Assembly: GCA_947359465.1 (NCBI GenBank)
Contig: OX375880.1
Span: forward strand, 22,830,714-22,894,713
DNA length: 64,000 bases
Direction: 5' to 3'
From: Metellina segmentata
Lineage: Eukaryota > Arthropoda > Arachnida > Araneae > Tetragnathidae
Shown: piece after piece, positions 10,560 to 20,989 of the stretch
How the letters are laid out: the number at the start of each line of letters is the position of its first letter
How positions within the stretch are numbered: the stretch's first letter is position 1
The notes under the pieces: generated by a model
What the model saw: the letters and a program-made list of their open reading frames with translations, nothing else
The model's database searches: none
What the model was told of the DNA's origin: nothing
Program-made: the position numbers and the translations under genes

Positions 10560-11514
10560 TTGTTGAACTTTCCGGGTCATAACGTCACCGCGAATTTCAA
10601 CGGCCCATAAAAATAATCCTTGCTATAGCTACGACGGTAAATTTTATATCGGTAAACCTGATACAAATGTAGCGTCACCGGTGGAAAAAAAACTTATACG
10701 CTTCCACGAAATTTTTAAATTATACTTTTCATCGCATGGAATTTATTTATAAACCAATTTAGAAACTAATTATACCATAAGAAAGAGTCATTATAAGCTT
10801 TCACGTTGCATTTTCAAATTTTAAAAGCAATAGTATTAAGCTACAGCTATGATAGTTTTAGTTTTATATCGGAAATAACGTTCTAAAAATTCCTACGAGG
10901 TGTTGTCCTCTGATCTTTCCCTTAAGGGATTGATCCCGGGCCGTCGTCAAAAGCCCGTTGTGTTCCTCTAGTACGACGTTAATCAAAAATTACCATTACC
11001 ATTACCTAAAAATTCCTAAATTTGTATGACCAACTTTCAATTCCATCGGATTTATTTATTAACCAATTTCAAAAATAATTCATGAAACAGTACATTATAA
11101 GGTTTCACGTGATGTTTTCAAATTTAGAAACATGGATATGACAGTTTTAACAAAAATTAACGAATTTTTTCCAGTATTTCAAAAGAGAGAAAAAAAAAAA
11201 CGCAATACAAAAATTCACGTTTAGAGGTACTCTAAAAAACTCCCAGCAGCAAACTGAAAATTTGTATGGGTTTTGCTTATTCGCGTAAGAAATTTCTTTT
11301 TATTTTTTACTTTGACATTTAATGCACTCTAAACTAATAGCCACATTGAAAAAAACCTTCCCCATCTTGTTCCCTGTAAAATTTTGTACAAATTATGTTT
11401 ATTTCGTATAATTCTGATCCGTACTTTCACGTGAAACTATCTGAAAATCGAGCGAAAATGGCGAATTTTCAATCCTGCAGCGACGGCTGCAATTTTTCCT
11501 TAATTATACAGAGA
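10560..11514 (-). mobile_element. Helitron-type fragment, related to the copy at 45 kb
   Basis: It shares landmarks in the same order with the 45078-46625 element: AATTTATTTATAAACCAATT, ACTAATAGCCRCAT, TTGTTCCCTGTA and a 5' end reading TCTCTGTATAATTAAGG on the minus strand at 11513. The GC-rich 3' end is missing or diverged. It is interrupted by a SINE-A fragment at 10895-11005. Confidence 0.55.
10895..11005 (+). mobile_element. SINE-A, 5'-truncated, 111 bp
   Basis: Only the 3' third of SINE-A (ACGAGGTGTTGTCC to a TACCATTACCATTAC tail). It is flanked by a perfect duplication CTAAAAATTCCT (10883-10894 and 11006-11017). This is a clean case of 5'-truncated insertion, as expected if a LINE reverse transcriptase mobilises the SINE. 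Confidence 0.9.
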
Positions 11515-11569
11515 AATACAGCCCCTCAAAAATGAAATAAACTTTTCGAATCATCAAAAAATATCAAAC

Positions 11570-11900
11570 CGATCACCCGGTCTGGTGGTTAAGGAGTTAG
11601 CCTCTAGATAGGAAGGTTCCTGGTTCGAAACCGGGTTAGTGCATGGATGTTTGTGAGTGTATAGTGTAGAGGCAGCTTGTGCATCAAAAATGGGTAGTGG
11701 CCAAAAGTCCTCACGTTGGATTGGTGTGGAAGTTTGGAGAGTGGGGTATCAGCTCAGGTGTTGCCTCGTCATCTGACCGTTGTTCAAAATTATGTGGTGT
11801 TGTCATCATATATTTCCTTTAAGGGATTGATCCCGAATCGTCGTCAATAACCCGTTGTGTTGCTATAGTACAACGTTAATTAAAAAATACAATTATCTAA
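11570..11900 (+). mobile_element. SINE-A, near full length
   Basis: It begins with the tRNA-like head (ACCCGGTCTGGTGGTTAAGG as the box A region, CCTGGTTCGAAACCGGG as box B), followed by the complete body and an AT-rich tail. The body has drifted (ATATATTTCCTTTAAGGG in place of the usual GATCTTTCCCTTAAGGG). Confidence 0.85.
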
Positions 11901-11934
11901 TCTATACTAACAAATTATATTCTAAAACAATTCT

Positions 11935-12262
11935 TGGGTTGGTGTGGAAGTTTGGAGAGTCTACTCTCTAAATGGAGATTTAAAGTGCATGACGGTCTTA
12001 TTCTAGATTCGAACTTGCAACCGTCTGGTTGCTAATCCGTTACTCTGCCAACCTGGCTACGTGGCCGAAAGTCCTCAATTTGGGTTGGAGTGGAAGTTTG
12101 GAGAGTGGGGTGCCAGCTCAGATGCTGCCTCGTCATCTGATTTTGGTTCAAAATTACGTGGTGTTGTCCTCGAATCTTTCCCTTCGAGGATTGATCCCGG
12201 ACCGTCGTCAATGGCCTGTCGTGTTGCTCTAGTACGACATTAACTAAAACAAATTACCAAAA
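11935..12262 (+). mobile_element. rearranged SINE-A with an inverted tRNA-like piece
   Basis: A plus-strand SINE-A body runs from CGTGGCCGAAAGTCC at 12059 to the tail at 12262, with a separated body fragment at 11936-11966. Between them, about 11985-12058 read on the minus strand is a different tRNA-like head (box B AGTTCGAATC, box A near TTGGCAGAGTAACGG). The arrangement looks like two SINE pieces joined in opposite orientation. It ends about 180 bp before the RCL1 start codon. Confidence 0.7.
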
Positions 12263-12443
12263 CAGTTCTAGTGTTCTGACTACCAATAAACAAAATAAAA
12301 AACCCGAACAATAGAGACAAAGCTAGAAAATTCTCGTAGCCATAAACCTCAAAGCACCCAACACAACAATTATGAATCCTGAATTCTTCACGTGGTTTTT
12401 GAAATAAAAATGAAAACTGGTATAAGACATTAAATTTTTAATT

Positions 12444-12567
12444 ATGAGTTCCTTAAGTTTCCGTGGTTGCAATTTCTTTCGCCAACGTCTTATTTTGGCC
12501 ACCTTGAGTGGAAAACCTATTCAAATAAGAAATATCCGTGATACATCCGATGAGCCTGGAATAAATG
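12444..12567 (+). CDS. RCL1: RCL1 exon 1
   Basis: First coding exon of RCL1, the RNA 3'-terminal phosphate cyclase-like protein. In yeast and animals it partners the GTPase Bms1 in the nucleolar small-subunit processome and is needed for early 18S rRNA processing. The ATG opens MSSLSFRGCNFFRQRLILAT, matching the family start with its GCNFxRQRLxLxTLSG motif. It ends in phase 1 before GTAGAC. Joining the seven exons gives 1113 nt, that is 370 residues and a stop, against about 373 in human. The frame is unbroken throughout, so the gene looks intact. No promoter element could be assigned. Confidence 0.95.
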
Positions 12568-12657
12568 GTAGACTACGGCGCTTTTCATTCATTTATTTTT
12601 TTATCACAACAACTATGTTTTTGCTATTTTTAATTGATTTTCTTTTATTTTGTGTAG

Positions 12658-12729
12658 ATTACGAAGGAAATTTTCTCAAATTGCTGGATATTTTGTCTGA
12701 TGGTTGTGTTGTTATCGTCAACGAAACTG
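12658..12729 (+). CDS. RCL1: RCL1 exon 2
   Basis: A 72-nt exon between an intron of 90 bp (ending TTTTGTGTAG) and one of 98 bp (starting GTAATA). It encodes DYEGNFLKLLDILSDG and VVIVNETG, matching the family pattern FxRLLDKxTxG..xxIxxTG. Phase 1 is kept at both ends. Confidence 0.95.
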
Positions 12730-12827
12730 GTAATATAATTAGTCAAAGTCAGAAAAATTATAGATGTGTTAATAAGTAAGATATTATTTCCTTCATGTGT
12801 GCAACTATTTTGCGTTTATTTTTTCAG

Positions 12828-13003
12828 GTACAAATGTAAAATACACTCCTGGATTATTGATGGGTGGCAAGTTATTTCACAGATGTTCCACTGAAAGAGC
12901 TATTGGATACTATCTTGAGGCATTGATTTGTCTGGCACCATTTTGCAAGAAACCTCTTCATATCACCCTCACAGGAATAACAAATGACAGCAGGGATCCA
13001 ACT
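12828..13003 (+). CDS. RCL1: RCL1 exon 3
   Basis: The exon follows TTTTTTCAG and encodes GTNVKYTPGLLMGG, then CSTERAIGYYLEALICLAPF and LTGITNDSRDPT. The PGLLxGG and RxIGYYLExLxxLAPF motifs are hallmarks of the RTC/RCL1 fold. It ends in phase 0 before GTAATT. The next intron (3882 bp) holds a pogo-like transposon, a 50-bp tandem repeat and a SINE fragment. Confidence 0.95.
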
Positions 13004-13550
13004 GTAATTAAATCTTATTATTTCCAAATTCCTTATTTAATATTGTATTTAAAACACTATATTGCATGTGTAGTTTGGAAAATATTGACTATCAGAAATA
13101 AGATAAGTTTGTTAGAAAACAAGGATCAGAGACTCATTTCTAGACTTATTCAAAGTAAGACAACTTTTCTTAAGGTATCAAAACTAGATATGTTTATCTT
13201 GGAATGAAGATTAGATTCTGCAGATTCAGATCTTTGATTTGTTTAATATTTGTTCATCTTAAAATCACAACTATTGTGTTGGAAAACTTGGAATTTAAGA
13301 TACTCTGATCAATTTTAAATCTAACATTCTAATCTAATTCTAACTCAAATAATATTTCCTTTTGTGTATTTGCTACAAATATTTAGCAAAACTTTTTCCT
13401 ACCTACCCTAATACTTTTGCTCATGTTACAGAAAACAAACCCTTTTTTTTGGCCCAAGTAAATACACCCTAGAAAAATTACAGAACTCGTCAAATGCTTT
13501 AGACTTTCTGCTCTCACAGTGATTTCTGCACTAAATGGCTACACTCACTA
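13004..13550 (+). other. RCL1 intron 3, left part
   Basis: AT-rich intronic sequence before the pogo-like element. The open frame that runs through the exon 3 donor to 13207 is read-through, not coding. Confidence 0.8.
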
Positions 13551-15790
13551 GGGGAAGACGGGGTACAATGAAACAAAATTTACTAATTATTTTTTCCTAT
13601 CCACAATTTTGCATGCAAAAAAATATAATTAATGCATATTTTTAATGTTGTATTTTCCCCATCTAGATAAATTTTTATTAGGTTCTAAACAATATCTTTA
13701 TGCTTGAAAAATAACAAAAAGTAAATGTCTCACAGTGTTTCATTGTACCCCGTATGCCGGGGTACAATGAAACACATACTGGGGTACAATGAAACACTCC
13801 AAATTATACAAGCAATTTTCACCCTATATAGTTTATTTTAGTCACATTCGACTTCATTTAAATTTATGATTTCTCCAACAGAATATATTTAATTACATTT
13901 CAGTTCGCCTTCCTTGATTGAAACAAACATTTATTCATATACTGCTTGTGTCACACATGTTATGTGTGGATACCTCATTCTTAGTACTTCGGTGATAAGC
14001 TGGAACTGGAAAATAATCTGGATCATTGTCATCTTCAAAGTTTGTAGGAGGTAGTTAGTTTTGAAAACAATACCTTCTTGGATTTTTTTCTCATTTTACT
14101 TTCTAATTGCTTAACAAGAGCATTTTTTACTGGCGCGGTTAGAACAAAACTCTTTTTTTTTCTGTTTTCCTACTCATACTTCTTTTTTTGGACCAGCCTT
14201 GGGGTATGGTTTTATCTCTCGAGGAGAAATGTATTTAATCACAGGTTTAAAGCTAGTGCATGGCGTATGAACAGTTGCTGAACAACCTGCAGTCGGTGTT
14301 TCTGATCAACTAATGGCAAGATCCACAACTTATGATTCTTGGGTTTTGTCTGTCTGGTCTTCAGTTTCATTGATCTGACCATGGAAATACTTTTCAGTAG
14401 GACAAGGCCTATCTGACACGTACAAACACAAATAATCTTCTTCATAGAACATTTCTCTATTGAAAGGCCATATTCCAGTTGCTGAAAAACCTTTTGTAAT
14501 ATTTTGTGGAGTGAAAGACTTACAATAAGCAGTGCCAAGAAAGAAAATATCTCATAGATAGAGATTGTACGACCTAGATTACACAGCATCCAATCACTTG
14601 CAGCTAGATTGAAGAAATTTTTAAGTGACTTAAACACAGTTTTGTCTAAAGGCTGCATTTTGTTACTGTTATGTGGGGGCAGGGTTACAACAACAATTAT
14701 GTTATCTTTCGTAAAATTTAGACTGGAAATCGTAATATGTGATTCATGATTATCCATTATTAGTACAGCTGGATTTTCTTTAGAACAGTGTGTATGTGCT
14801 TGGAAATGTGTTAGAACATTAACAAAAATATTTCCATTCATCCATCCCGATTTTGTTGCATCACCCGCAGTCCCAGGTGGAGCTCCATTCAACATGCAAA
14901 ACTTGAAATTTACTCTAGGAAATACTAAATAATGGGTATAGAATTTCCAGAAGCATTAATAAATCCTCACATAGTAACAAGAACTTTCCTTTCACCAGAA
15001 ATTAATTTACCTATTTGTTTTGGCCTTCTGGACTGAGAACTTAAGGAGGATAGTGAACTGTAGTAAGTGCAGTTTAGGCCTATGAAATAAATAAACTATT
15101 CTTAAATGTTTTTGAATATAAAAAAACTAACCTGCTATTGAAATATGTACTTTTTTTGGAAAAAAAAAAAAACCCAGCTTAATTTTGCATGTTTTCAAAA
15201 TTACTGTTTTGATTTGGTGTTGGCTTTCCCTTCCTATTAATTTTAGGTGTTGCCATTTCCTTAGTAAAAGGGTTTTATTTATATTAGTGACAACCAGTAA
15301 TATGTTATTTTATATCAGTGATATTATATTTACCATTGATATATTATTCCAAGTAAATGCATTCACCCGGGGCGCAATGCAACATGTTTCATTGTACCCC
15401 GTCTGCAAGTGTTTCATTGTACCCCATACTGAGGTTACTAAATAAAAAAATTTTTCAAACTTCTAATATTTATTTTTTTAAATTTTGGTTTTGGAGGTAT
15501 GAAGACAACAACACAAAGATAACAATGCTTTGAAAAAATAATTATTACATTTAAGAACGAGGGAAAAAGAAACAAAATTACTTTTAGTAAAGAAACTTAC
15601 TTTTAATGGTGAAAAACCAATATTCTTCTATTGCTAATGTCGTAGAAGTGCAAATGTATCCAAATCACATCAGTAATTGGAACATATAGTTGCATAACAT
15701 ATATATAAATTGCAACTTTCTGTGACAAATTTTACTGATTTTAGAAGTAATGTTTCATTGTACCCCTTGTTTCATTGTACCCCGTCTGTT
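13551..15790 (-). mobile_element. pogo-like DNA transposon in RCL1 intron 3
   Basis: The ends carry GACGGGGTACAATGAAACA in inverted orientation (left near 13557, right ending near 15787). The 16-mer GGGGTACAATGAAACA occurs eight times exactly. Four copies lie in the left 250 bp (13560, 13736 reversed, 13759, 13781) and four lie reversed in the right 400 bp (15385, 15410, 15751, 15768). Such subterminal copies are candidate transposase-binding sites. A transposase remnant is on the minus strand. Exact target duplication not established. Confidence 0.75.
14239..14895 (-). pseudogene. pogo/Tigger-type transposase, carboxy half
   Basis: A 218-codon open frame with the DDE-1 pattern of pogo-like transposases. 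PGTAGDATKSGWMNG is followed by a linker, VLIMDNHESHI (second catalytic Asp) and TLPPHNSNKMQPLDKTVF (third catalytic Asp, 35 residues later). The first Asp and the DNA-binding domain should lie further right, in 14896-15400, but that part is disrupted. The initial Met here is internal. The carboxy end is basic and low in recognisable motifs. Probably inactive. Confidence 0.75.
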
Positions 15791-15930
15791 TGATGTTTTC
15801 TTAGAGGAATCAAATGCCCCTTTATTTCTATTTTGATGCTTAAGTTTTTTTCCTTCTAAATAAGCTATTTTTTAATCTACTTGAGCATATATGGTGTGTG
15901 GAACATACTAGGCCAATCGGTGTGAGTGTG

Positions 15931-16030
15931 AGATCGTCATCGCCACATCGGTTTCGCGATTATCACGCTGCCGATGTATCAGATCGTCATCGCCATACCG
16001 GTTTCGCGATTTTCAAGCTGCCGATGCATC
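15931..16030. repeat. 50-bp direct tandem repeat, two copies
   Basis: AGATCGTCATCGCCAYAYCG followed by GTTTCGCGATT and GCTGCCGATG occurs at 15931-15980 and 15981-16030 with about five differences. A degenerate third part (CATATCGCGATATTCCCC) follows. The block is CG-rich against an AT-rich intron and is of unknown origin. Confidence 0.8.
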
Positions 16031-16456
16031 GTCATATCGCGATATTCCCCTATATCACGCAGCCATCCCTTAGCACTGATATCACGGTGTCGCGATGTTG
16101 TAGTTCAGCGGTAATAATTTCGATGTTTTCTTAGTTCAGACTGACAAAACGATTCCGATGTTCCTTTATGCGCATGTGCGATTTTCTACCAGGCCTGCTA
16201 ATGAGAATCTTTTGTGATTTCTGCACTGTTGTTTTTCCGAGAATATTCTGGCAGGTGGCACACATATAAAGATTGAAAATTAAAGTTTCAAACTGCGGGG
16301 GAGCTAATTACTTGATTTTAAAAAATTGATTTTTTTTACACCCTGGTAAAAACCCATCTGTGACAGATCCTGTATTCTAAAACACTACAGAACTTTAATT
16401 GTAAAATTTAAAAAAAAATGCATGATTTTATTCTTATTTATATCTTTACTGATGTT

Positions 16457-16505
16457 TTAGTCCATTGTGTTGGTCTAGTTCAATGTTAATTAAAAAAATA
16501 CCAAA
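16457..16505 (+). mobile_element. SINE-A 3' fragment
   Basis: TAGTCCATTGTGTTGGTCTA then AATGTTAATTAAAA matches the last 50 bp of SINE-A. It lies in RCL1 intron 3. Confidence 0.6.
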
Positions 16506-16885
16506 TACCTGGCTGATATCAATGATTTATAAATTTTAATTTTCTTTTAGTCTGATTTTTATTCATAAAACTCAAGGAATTTCACATGGTTAACAAAGTA
16601 GTGAACTTTGTCTAATTTATTTCCTTTAATTTCATTTTTTATAGTAATTGATTGCTTGTAATAGTAAAATAATATTTCAGTAGATCAGTTAGTGTTTACA
16701 TTAGTAAGTGGGCTTTGTCTAAACAGTTAGTGTTTTTTAATGGTCATGTATCAGATCAGTATGAGAATAATATTTCTTATATTGTCAGTATGATAATGTT
16801 TACAAGACTAATTTGATGTTCACTGTTGAATTTTTAAATTTCTTTATGAAATTTTCATATTTCTGCTTTTGTGTGCTTTATTTAG
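16506..16885 (+). other. RCL1 intron 3, right part
   Basis: AT-rich intron sequence with several AGTTAGTGTTT-like direct repeats near 16688-16735. It ends TTTATTTAG before exon 4. Confidence 0.8.
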
Positions 16886-17211
16886 GTTGATGCTATAAAG
16901 TATTCATCCTTCCTTGTTTTGAAAAAATTTATTCTGAATGATAAAAATCTTGATTTGAAAATCATCAGTCGAGGCCTGCCACCTAATGGGGGCGGTGAAG
17001 TTCTGTTTACCTGTCCAGTTGTGAATGCTCTGCGCCCAGTCAAGTGCCTTGATCCTGGTAAGATAAAAAAAATTCGAGGCTATGCATACTCAGTTCGTGT
17101 GTCACCTGCAATGGCCAGCAGAATGGTCGATGCATCAAAAGGACTTCTGCTAAAGTTTTTGCCTGATGTCTATATTTATACTGATCATTTTAAAGGGAAA
17201 AATTCTGGAAA
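16886..17211 (+). CDS. RCL1: RCL1 exon 4
   Basis: Largest RCL1 exon, residues 125 to about 233. It starts VDAIKYSSFLVLKKF. The glycine motif RGLPPNGGGEV (around residues 153-163) is the conserved RTC-fold loop; DPGKIKKIRGYAYSVRVSP and PDVYIYTDHFKGKNSGK follow and are close to identical across animals. It ends in phase 2 before GTAAGT. Confidence 0.97.
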
Positions 17212-17901
17212 GTAAGTTTCTATGAAAAAATTAATTCATTTTCTCCCCTCTTTCTGTTATTGTTAAGTTTTTAATATTGTGTTAGTCAGTGGCATAGTTA
17301 AAGGAGGGTGTCAGAAGCTCCATTGTCTTAAAAGGGTGGCAAATCAAAAATATTTATTTAAAAATTTTGTTTTTCTTAGAAAAAATTTATCAAAAAATTA
17401 AGCTCAAATTTGTTCTCATCACAAGTATATTCCAGTACTGTGCTTAAAGTGAATGCTTTCATGCAATCTATCTTCGAAATACCATGTTCAAAAGTCAATC
17501 TTCTCTTCCATGTCGTTTCCTGTATACATATTACTTTTTATGTAGTTCTCTGCCTTTATATTTCTATTAAGATCATAGAGAAGTGACAAATCACTAAAAT
17601 TCTTAGGTAAAAAAAAAAAAAAAATGGAAAGGAACACTTTTTTTTGTCTAAGGTATGCTGATTTAAATCATGATTTTAGCCAACATGACATGAATCATGA
17701 TTTTAATTGTGGTTTTTATTTAAAAAATCATTGATTTAAATACAAATTTTTAAATTTCATTTTCTTTTGTGTATTAAGTTTATAAATATTGAGAATGAGA
17801 GAAATAATGAACAAGATACCTGTTATTTTATTCCAATAAGTAAAAACGATATAAAATATGTAAAGTAGTCTGTTTATGAAAAAAAAATATATATATATAT
17901 A
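17212..17901 (+). other. RCL1 intron 4, left part
   Basis: AT-rich intronic sequence with an A-run near 17610 and a TA microsatellite at 17888-17901. Confidence 0.7.
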
Positions 17902-18024
17902 TGCCGACCAACCGGTCTAGTGGTTAAGGTGTTAGCCTGTGGATCGGAAGGTTCCTGGTTCGAATCCGGGGTCAGAGCATGGATGTAACTGTGCTGTACT
18001 TAATTAGGGGTAAAAAAAAAAAAA
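17902..18024 (+). mobile_element. SINE-A head with poly(A)-type end
   Basis: A clean tRNA-like head (CCGGTCTAGTGGTTAAGG, CCTGGTTCGAATCCGGGG) is followed not by the SINE-A body but by a short stretch ending TTAATTAGGGGT and an A-run. It looks like a different 3' end on the same head. Confidence 0.7.
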
Positions 18025-18089
18025 TGAAACAAATATTGACACTCTCAACGAAAACGTCTTCTCAAGTATCAGAAAGTAATTCCAATTTT

Positions 18090-18354
18090 TTTTTTTTCTA
18101 ATGGCGGGCACATTTCACCTAAGTCATTGGCCACTACAATTCCGGAAATGATGGCCACTTGTGAAGGAGCACCCAGTGGGAGGACCATCATTGCCCCTAA
18201 CAATTTATACTTCTTAATTTTGAACATTGTTCAGATGACGAAGCAGCACTTGAGCTAGTATACGCTTACAAACATCCATGCCCGAACCCGGATTCGAACC
18301 GGGGACCTTCCGATCTAGAGGCTAACACCTTAACCACTATACCGGTTGGTAGGC
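18090..18354 (-). mobile_element. SINE-A variant with alternative 3' end
   Basis: The minus-strand copy has a well-kept head (GGTATAGTGGTTAAGGTG; box B CCGGTTCGAATCCGGG) and the start of the body (TGCTTCGTCATCTGAAC). It then switches to an unrelated 3' segment including GATGGTCCTCCCACTGGG and ends in an A-run. The flanks are a perfect 14-bp duplication GTAATTCCAATTTT (18076-18089 and 18355-18368). This is therefore a complete insertion, not a truncation artefact. Confidence 0.85.
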
Positions 18355-18368
18355 GTAATTCCAATTTT

Positions 18369-19389
18369 AAACATAAATATTTATAATTGGGAATTTTTAT
18401 ATTTTCGTTTTGCTTTGTGTTAGATGTTGGATAATTTTTATAGAAATTTAATTGGGAAATTCTCTATGCATTGATACCTAGGAATTCTTTACACTGCTTT
18501 GCTAGCATAACTATTCTGTGCTTGTGAAATTGAAGTTTGCAATTTAAAAGTTAATTCACCTATCTGATAGTTGAGTAGGTTAACAAAATAGATTTTAAAG
18601 CAATGTGATTTTAATGATTATGATGCTTGCATATGGATTAATTTTTTATTGCAAGCTCAAAATTTCACTCAATTGGCATGTTCTGAGGAAATGTTATTAC
18701 ACTTATTCTATGCTGTTTTTTAGAGAAAATTTTCATTTTTCTGTTTGTTAAATTATGTATAAACCCTTTTTGTGTGCGTGGAATATTTATCACTTTGAAA
18801 ATACTTATTAGTGTGAGAGAAAATTTGAAAAATAGGCATATTTGATTTCCATTTATGTATATTTGCAAGCAAAACTTTTATTCAATTATTCTTTCAAAGT
18901 GGAAAGAATAATAATAAAAAAAAATGCTAAAAATTAAAATTTACTAATAAAATACAGCAGTAGTTAATAGGTTAAAACTTTTCCTGTTATAAACTACACC
19001 TGTCAATCAAATTCATACAGTATAAAAAGTTTGCCAAGTACAGGAAAGACCATAAAATTCATACAAATTTTAAATTTACATTATTACAGCTGATAAAGTG
19101 CTCACAATTTTGAGGGTGCAAACACAATAATAAAAAAAAAAAAAAAAAACAGTACATATTTCTGTTTTTATTTTTAGTTAGAAAAAAAAAATATTTGTGA
19201 GTCTTTTAAAGCCAAAGTGGTGCAAGTCCACTTTCTGAAAAATCTGAGTTGATGCTGGTATACATTGCATTATACTTTGTTTATTAATTTGGTTTTTAGT
19301 ACATATATCTGGTTCAGTCCAGATACTTCTCCGATTCAATTGAGGTATTTTTTGGCAAACATGAAAAATATTATTATTTTTTTCATTAG
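18369..19389 (+). other. RCL1 intron 4, right part
   Basis: AT-rich intron with an A-run at about 19131-19149 and no recognised element. It ends TTTCATTAG. Confidence 0.8.
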
Positions 19390-19549
19390 ATCTCCAGGGT
19401 TTGGTTTAACTTTAGTTGCTGAGACCACAAATGGTGTTGCTTATTGTGGTGAGGCCATTTCAAAACCATCTGGATCTGAGGATGACTTCATGGTTCCTGA
19501 AGATGTAGCCAAACAAGCTTGCTATAATCTATTTGAAGAAATTAATAGG
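19390..19549 (+). CDS. RCL1: RCL1 exon 5
   Basis: Encodes SPGFGLTLVAETTNGVAYC and PEDVAKQACYNLFEEINR. SPGFGLxLVAET is diagnostic of the RTC/RCL1 family. It enters in phase 2 (completing a Lys codon) and leaves in phase 0 before GTAATT. Confidence 0.97.
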
Positions 19550-20532
19550 GTAATTATTTAAATTACATACTTGTACATTGCTTTCGACATGTTTTAAGGA
19601 TTTCAGTGTGTTGTATAAATAGCTGATAAAACATTTACTAATGTTTGTGGAATTGCATGCTGGTATACATGCAATGATGTTTTTTAATTTCACCCATCAT
19701 GCTACATTCTTGTTGATTAAAATTCTTAATTTGCTCTGTTTTGAAAATTTTTTGAAACATTATGTAGTATTTCTTATAATTTAACATTCTTTTACCTTCA
19801 CGATAAATTGTCGGAATATTTTTTTAATACCACATGTATCCAAAATGGCTAAATACTTAAAGCATGTTTTCAAATCCCATATAGATGAGAGTTGTTGAGT
19901 AAGGAATAAAAACAGAATCTTCTGATATGTACTTCTTCGTAGCTTGCTAAAATACAGTTGTGAATAAGCTAGTACTCTCTACCTGTTGGAGTAATTTAAC
20001 TATTATACATTATGTTGAAAAAAGTGTCCATATGCCTAATTAGCAAAGGGAAAATGTAATTCTGGTCATAGGATCGGTACTGAATGTAAGAAAAGGGTGA
20101 CGGACAGTCTCCAAGAAAGGTGTTAATATTGAAACCTTCTGAAATTTTCCAGAAATTCTTACATGAGACTAAGCAAACAAAATCACAAAAAAAAAAAAAA
20201 CATATGATCCAAATAGAATGATGGATGTAAAAATATCTTAGGTTATCTTCACACATGCACGCATGCACACACACAGTATAGTAGAGTTTAGATAATATCT
20301 GATTCAAAACCAACAGATATTGATCAATATTTATTGTGTAACATCTCTCATATTTGAACTTATGTGAGTTGAGAATTAGTATAAATTTTTTTATAGTTAA
20401 AATTCAGGTGACCATTGGCAGAAAATTGAGTTAGTCTTAAATGTAGTAAAAACATAAAATCCGAATTTTAGCACAGAATGATTAAAAATTAAATTATTCC
20501 CTTGAAATTTTATTTTGTCATTACTTTTACAG
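19550..20532 (+). other. RCL1 intron 5
   Basis: A 983-bp AT-rich intron without a recognised repeat. The open frame on the minus strand at 19996-20313 has no identifiable domain. Confidence 0.8.
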
Positions 20533-20636
20533 GGTGGATTTATTGATTCAAATAATCAGAGTTTAACATGCTTACTGATGGCTCTTGGACCAACAGATGT
20601 ATCGAAAGTAAAAACTGGACCATTATCTCCATACAC
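20533..20636 (+). CDS. RCL1: RCL1 exon 6
   Basis: Encodes GGFIDSNNQSLTCLLMALGP then DVSKVKTGPLSPYT, matching GGxVDSxxQxLxLLLMxLGxxDVSKxxxGPLSPYT of RCL1. It ends in phase 2 before GTAAGT. Confidence 0.97.
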
Positions 20637-20772
20637 GTAAGTGTTGCCATGAGATTTTTAAATACATTCATATAAATACTAATGTTATTACTTCACTTAA
20701 ACTACTTTCTGCTTGATCGATTTTAGATTAATTTATGAGATGAATTAAGCTGTTGTCTTTTATATTTGTTAG

Positions 20773-20923
20773 GATCCAATTTCTGCGACATATAGAAGAC
20801 TTTTTACAGTTAAGAATGAAGTTAGAGACGGATCAAAGTGAAACGCTGCAGTTAGGAACTCACAAGGTTACAATTTCATGTGTAGGAACAGGTTTCTCAA
20901 ACATTAGTCGAAGTGTATCTTGA
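20773..20923 (+). CDS. RCL1: RCL1 exon 7 with stop
   Basis: Terminal exon encoding IQFLRHIEDFLQLRMKLETD and, at the end, THKVTISCVGTGFSNISRSV, then TGA at 20921-20923. This matches the conserved end CxGxGFxNxSK of RCL1 and gives 370 residues in all. Confidence 0.97.
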
Positions 20924-20938
20924 TATTTATTGTACATA

Positions 20939-20944
20939 AAATAA
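20939..20944 (+). terminator. RCL1 polyadenylation signal
   Basis: AATAAA 16 bp after the RCL1 stop codon, implying a very short 3' UTR. A LINE remnant begins about 50 bp later. Confidence 0.75.
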
Positions 20945-20989
20945 AATGTTTTTGTATATATATGTGAACATTTGGCTCTCTTTGCTTGT

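Noticed and set aside
12444..12779. A 111-codon open frame covering RCL1 exons 1 and 2 plus the intron between
   Set aside because: The middle reads through a clear GTAGAC..GTGTAG intron; the spliced frame matches RCL1 and the read-through does not.
12797..13207. A 136-codon open frame over RCL1 exon 3
   Set aside because: Only 12828-13003 matches RCL1; the remainder is intron read-through past the GTAATT donor.
18231..18354. tRNA gene on the minus strand (good box A and box B)
   Set aside because: It continues into SINE sequence and is flanked by a target duplication, so it is a SINE head, not a tRNA gene.
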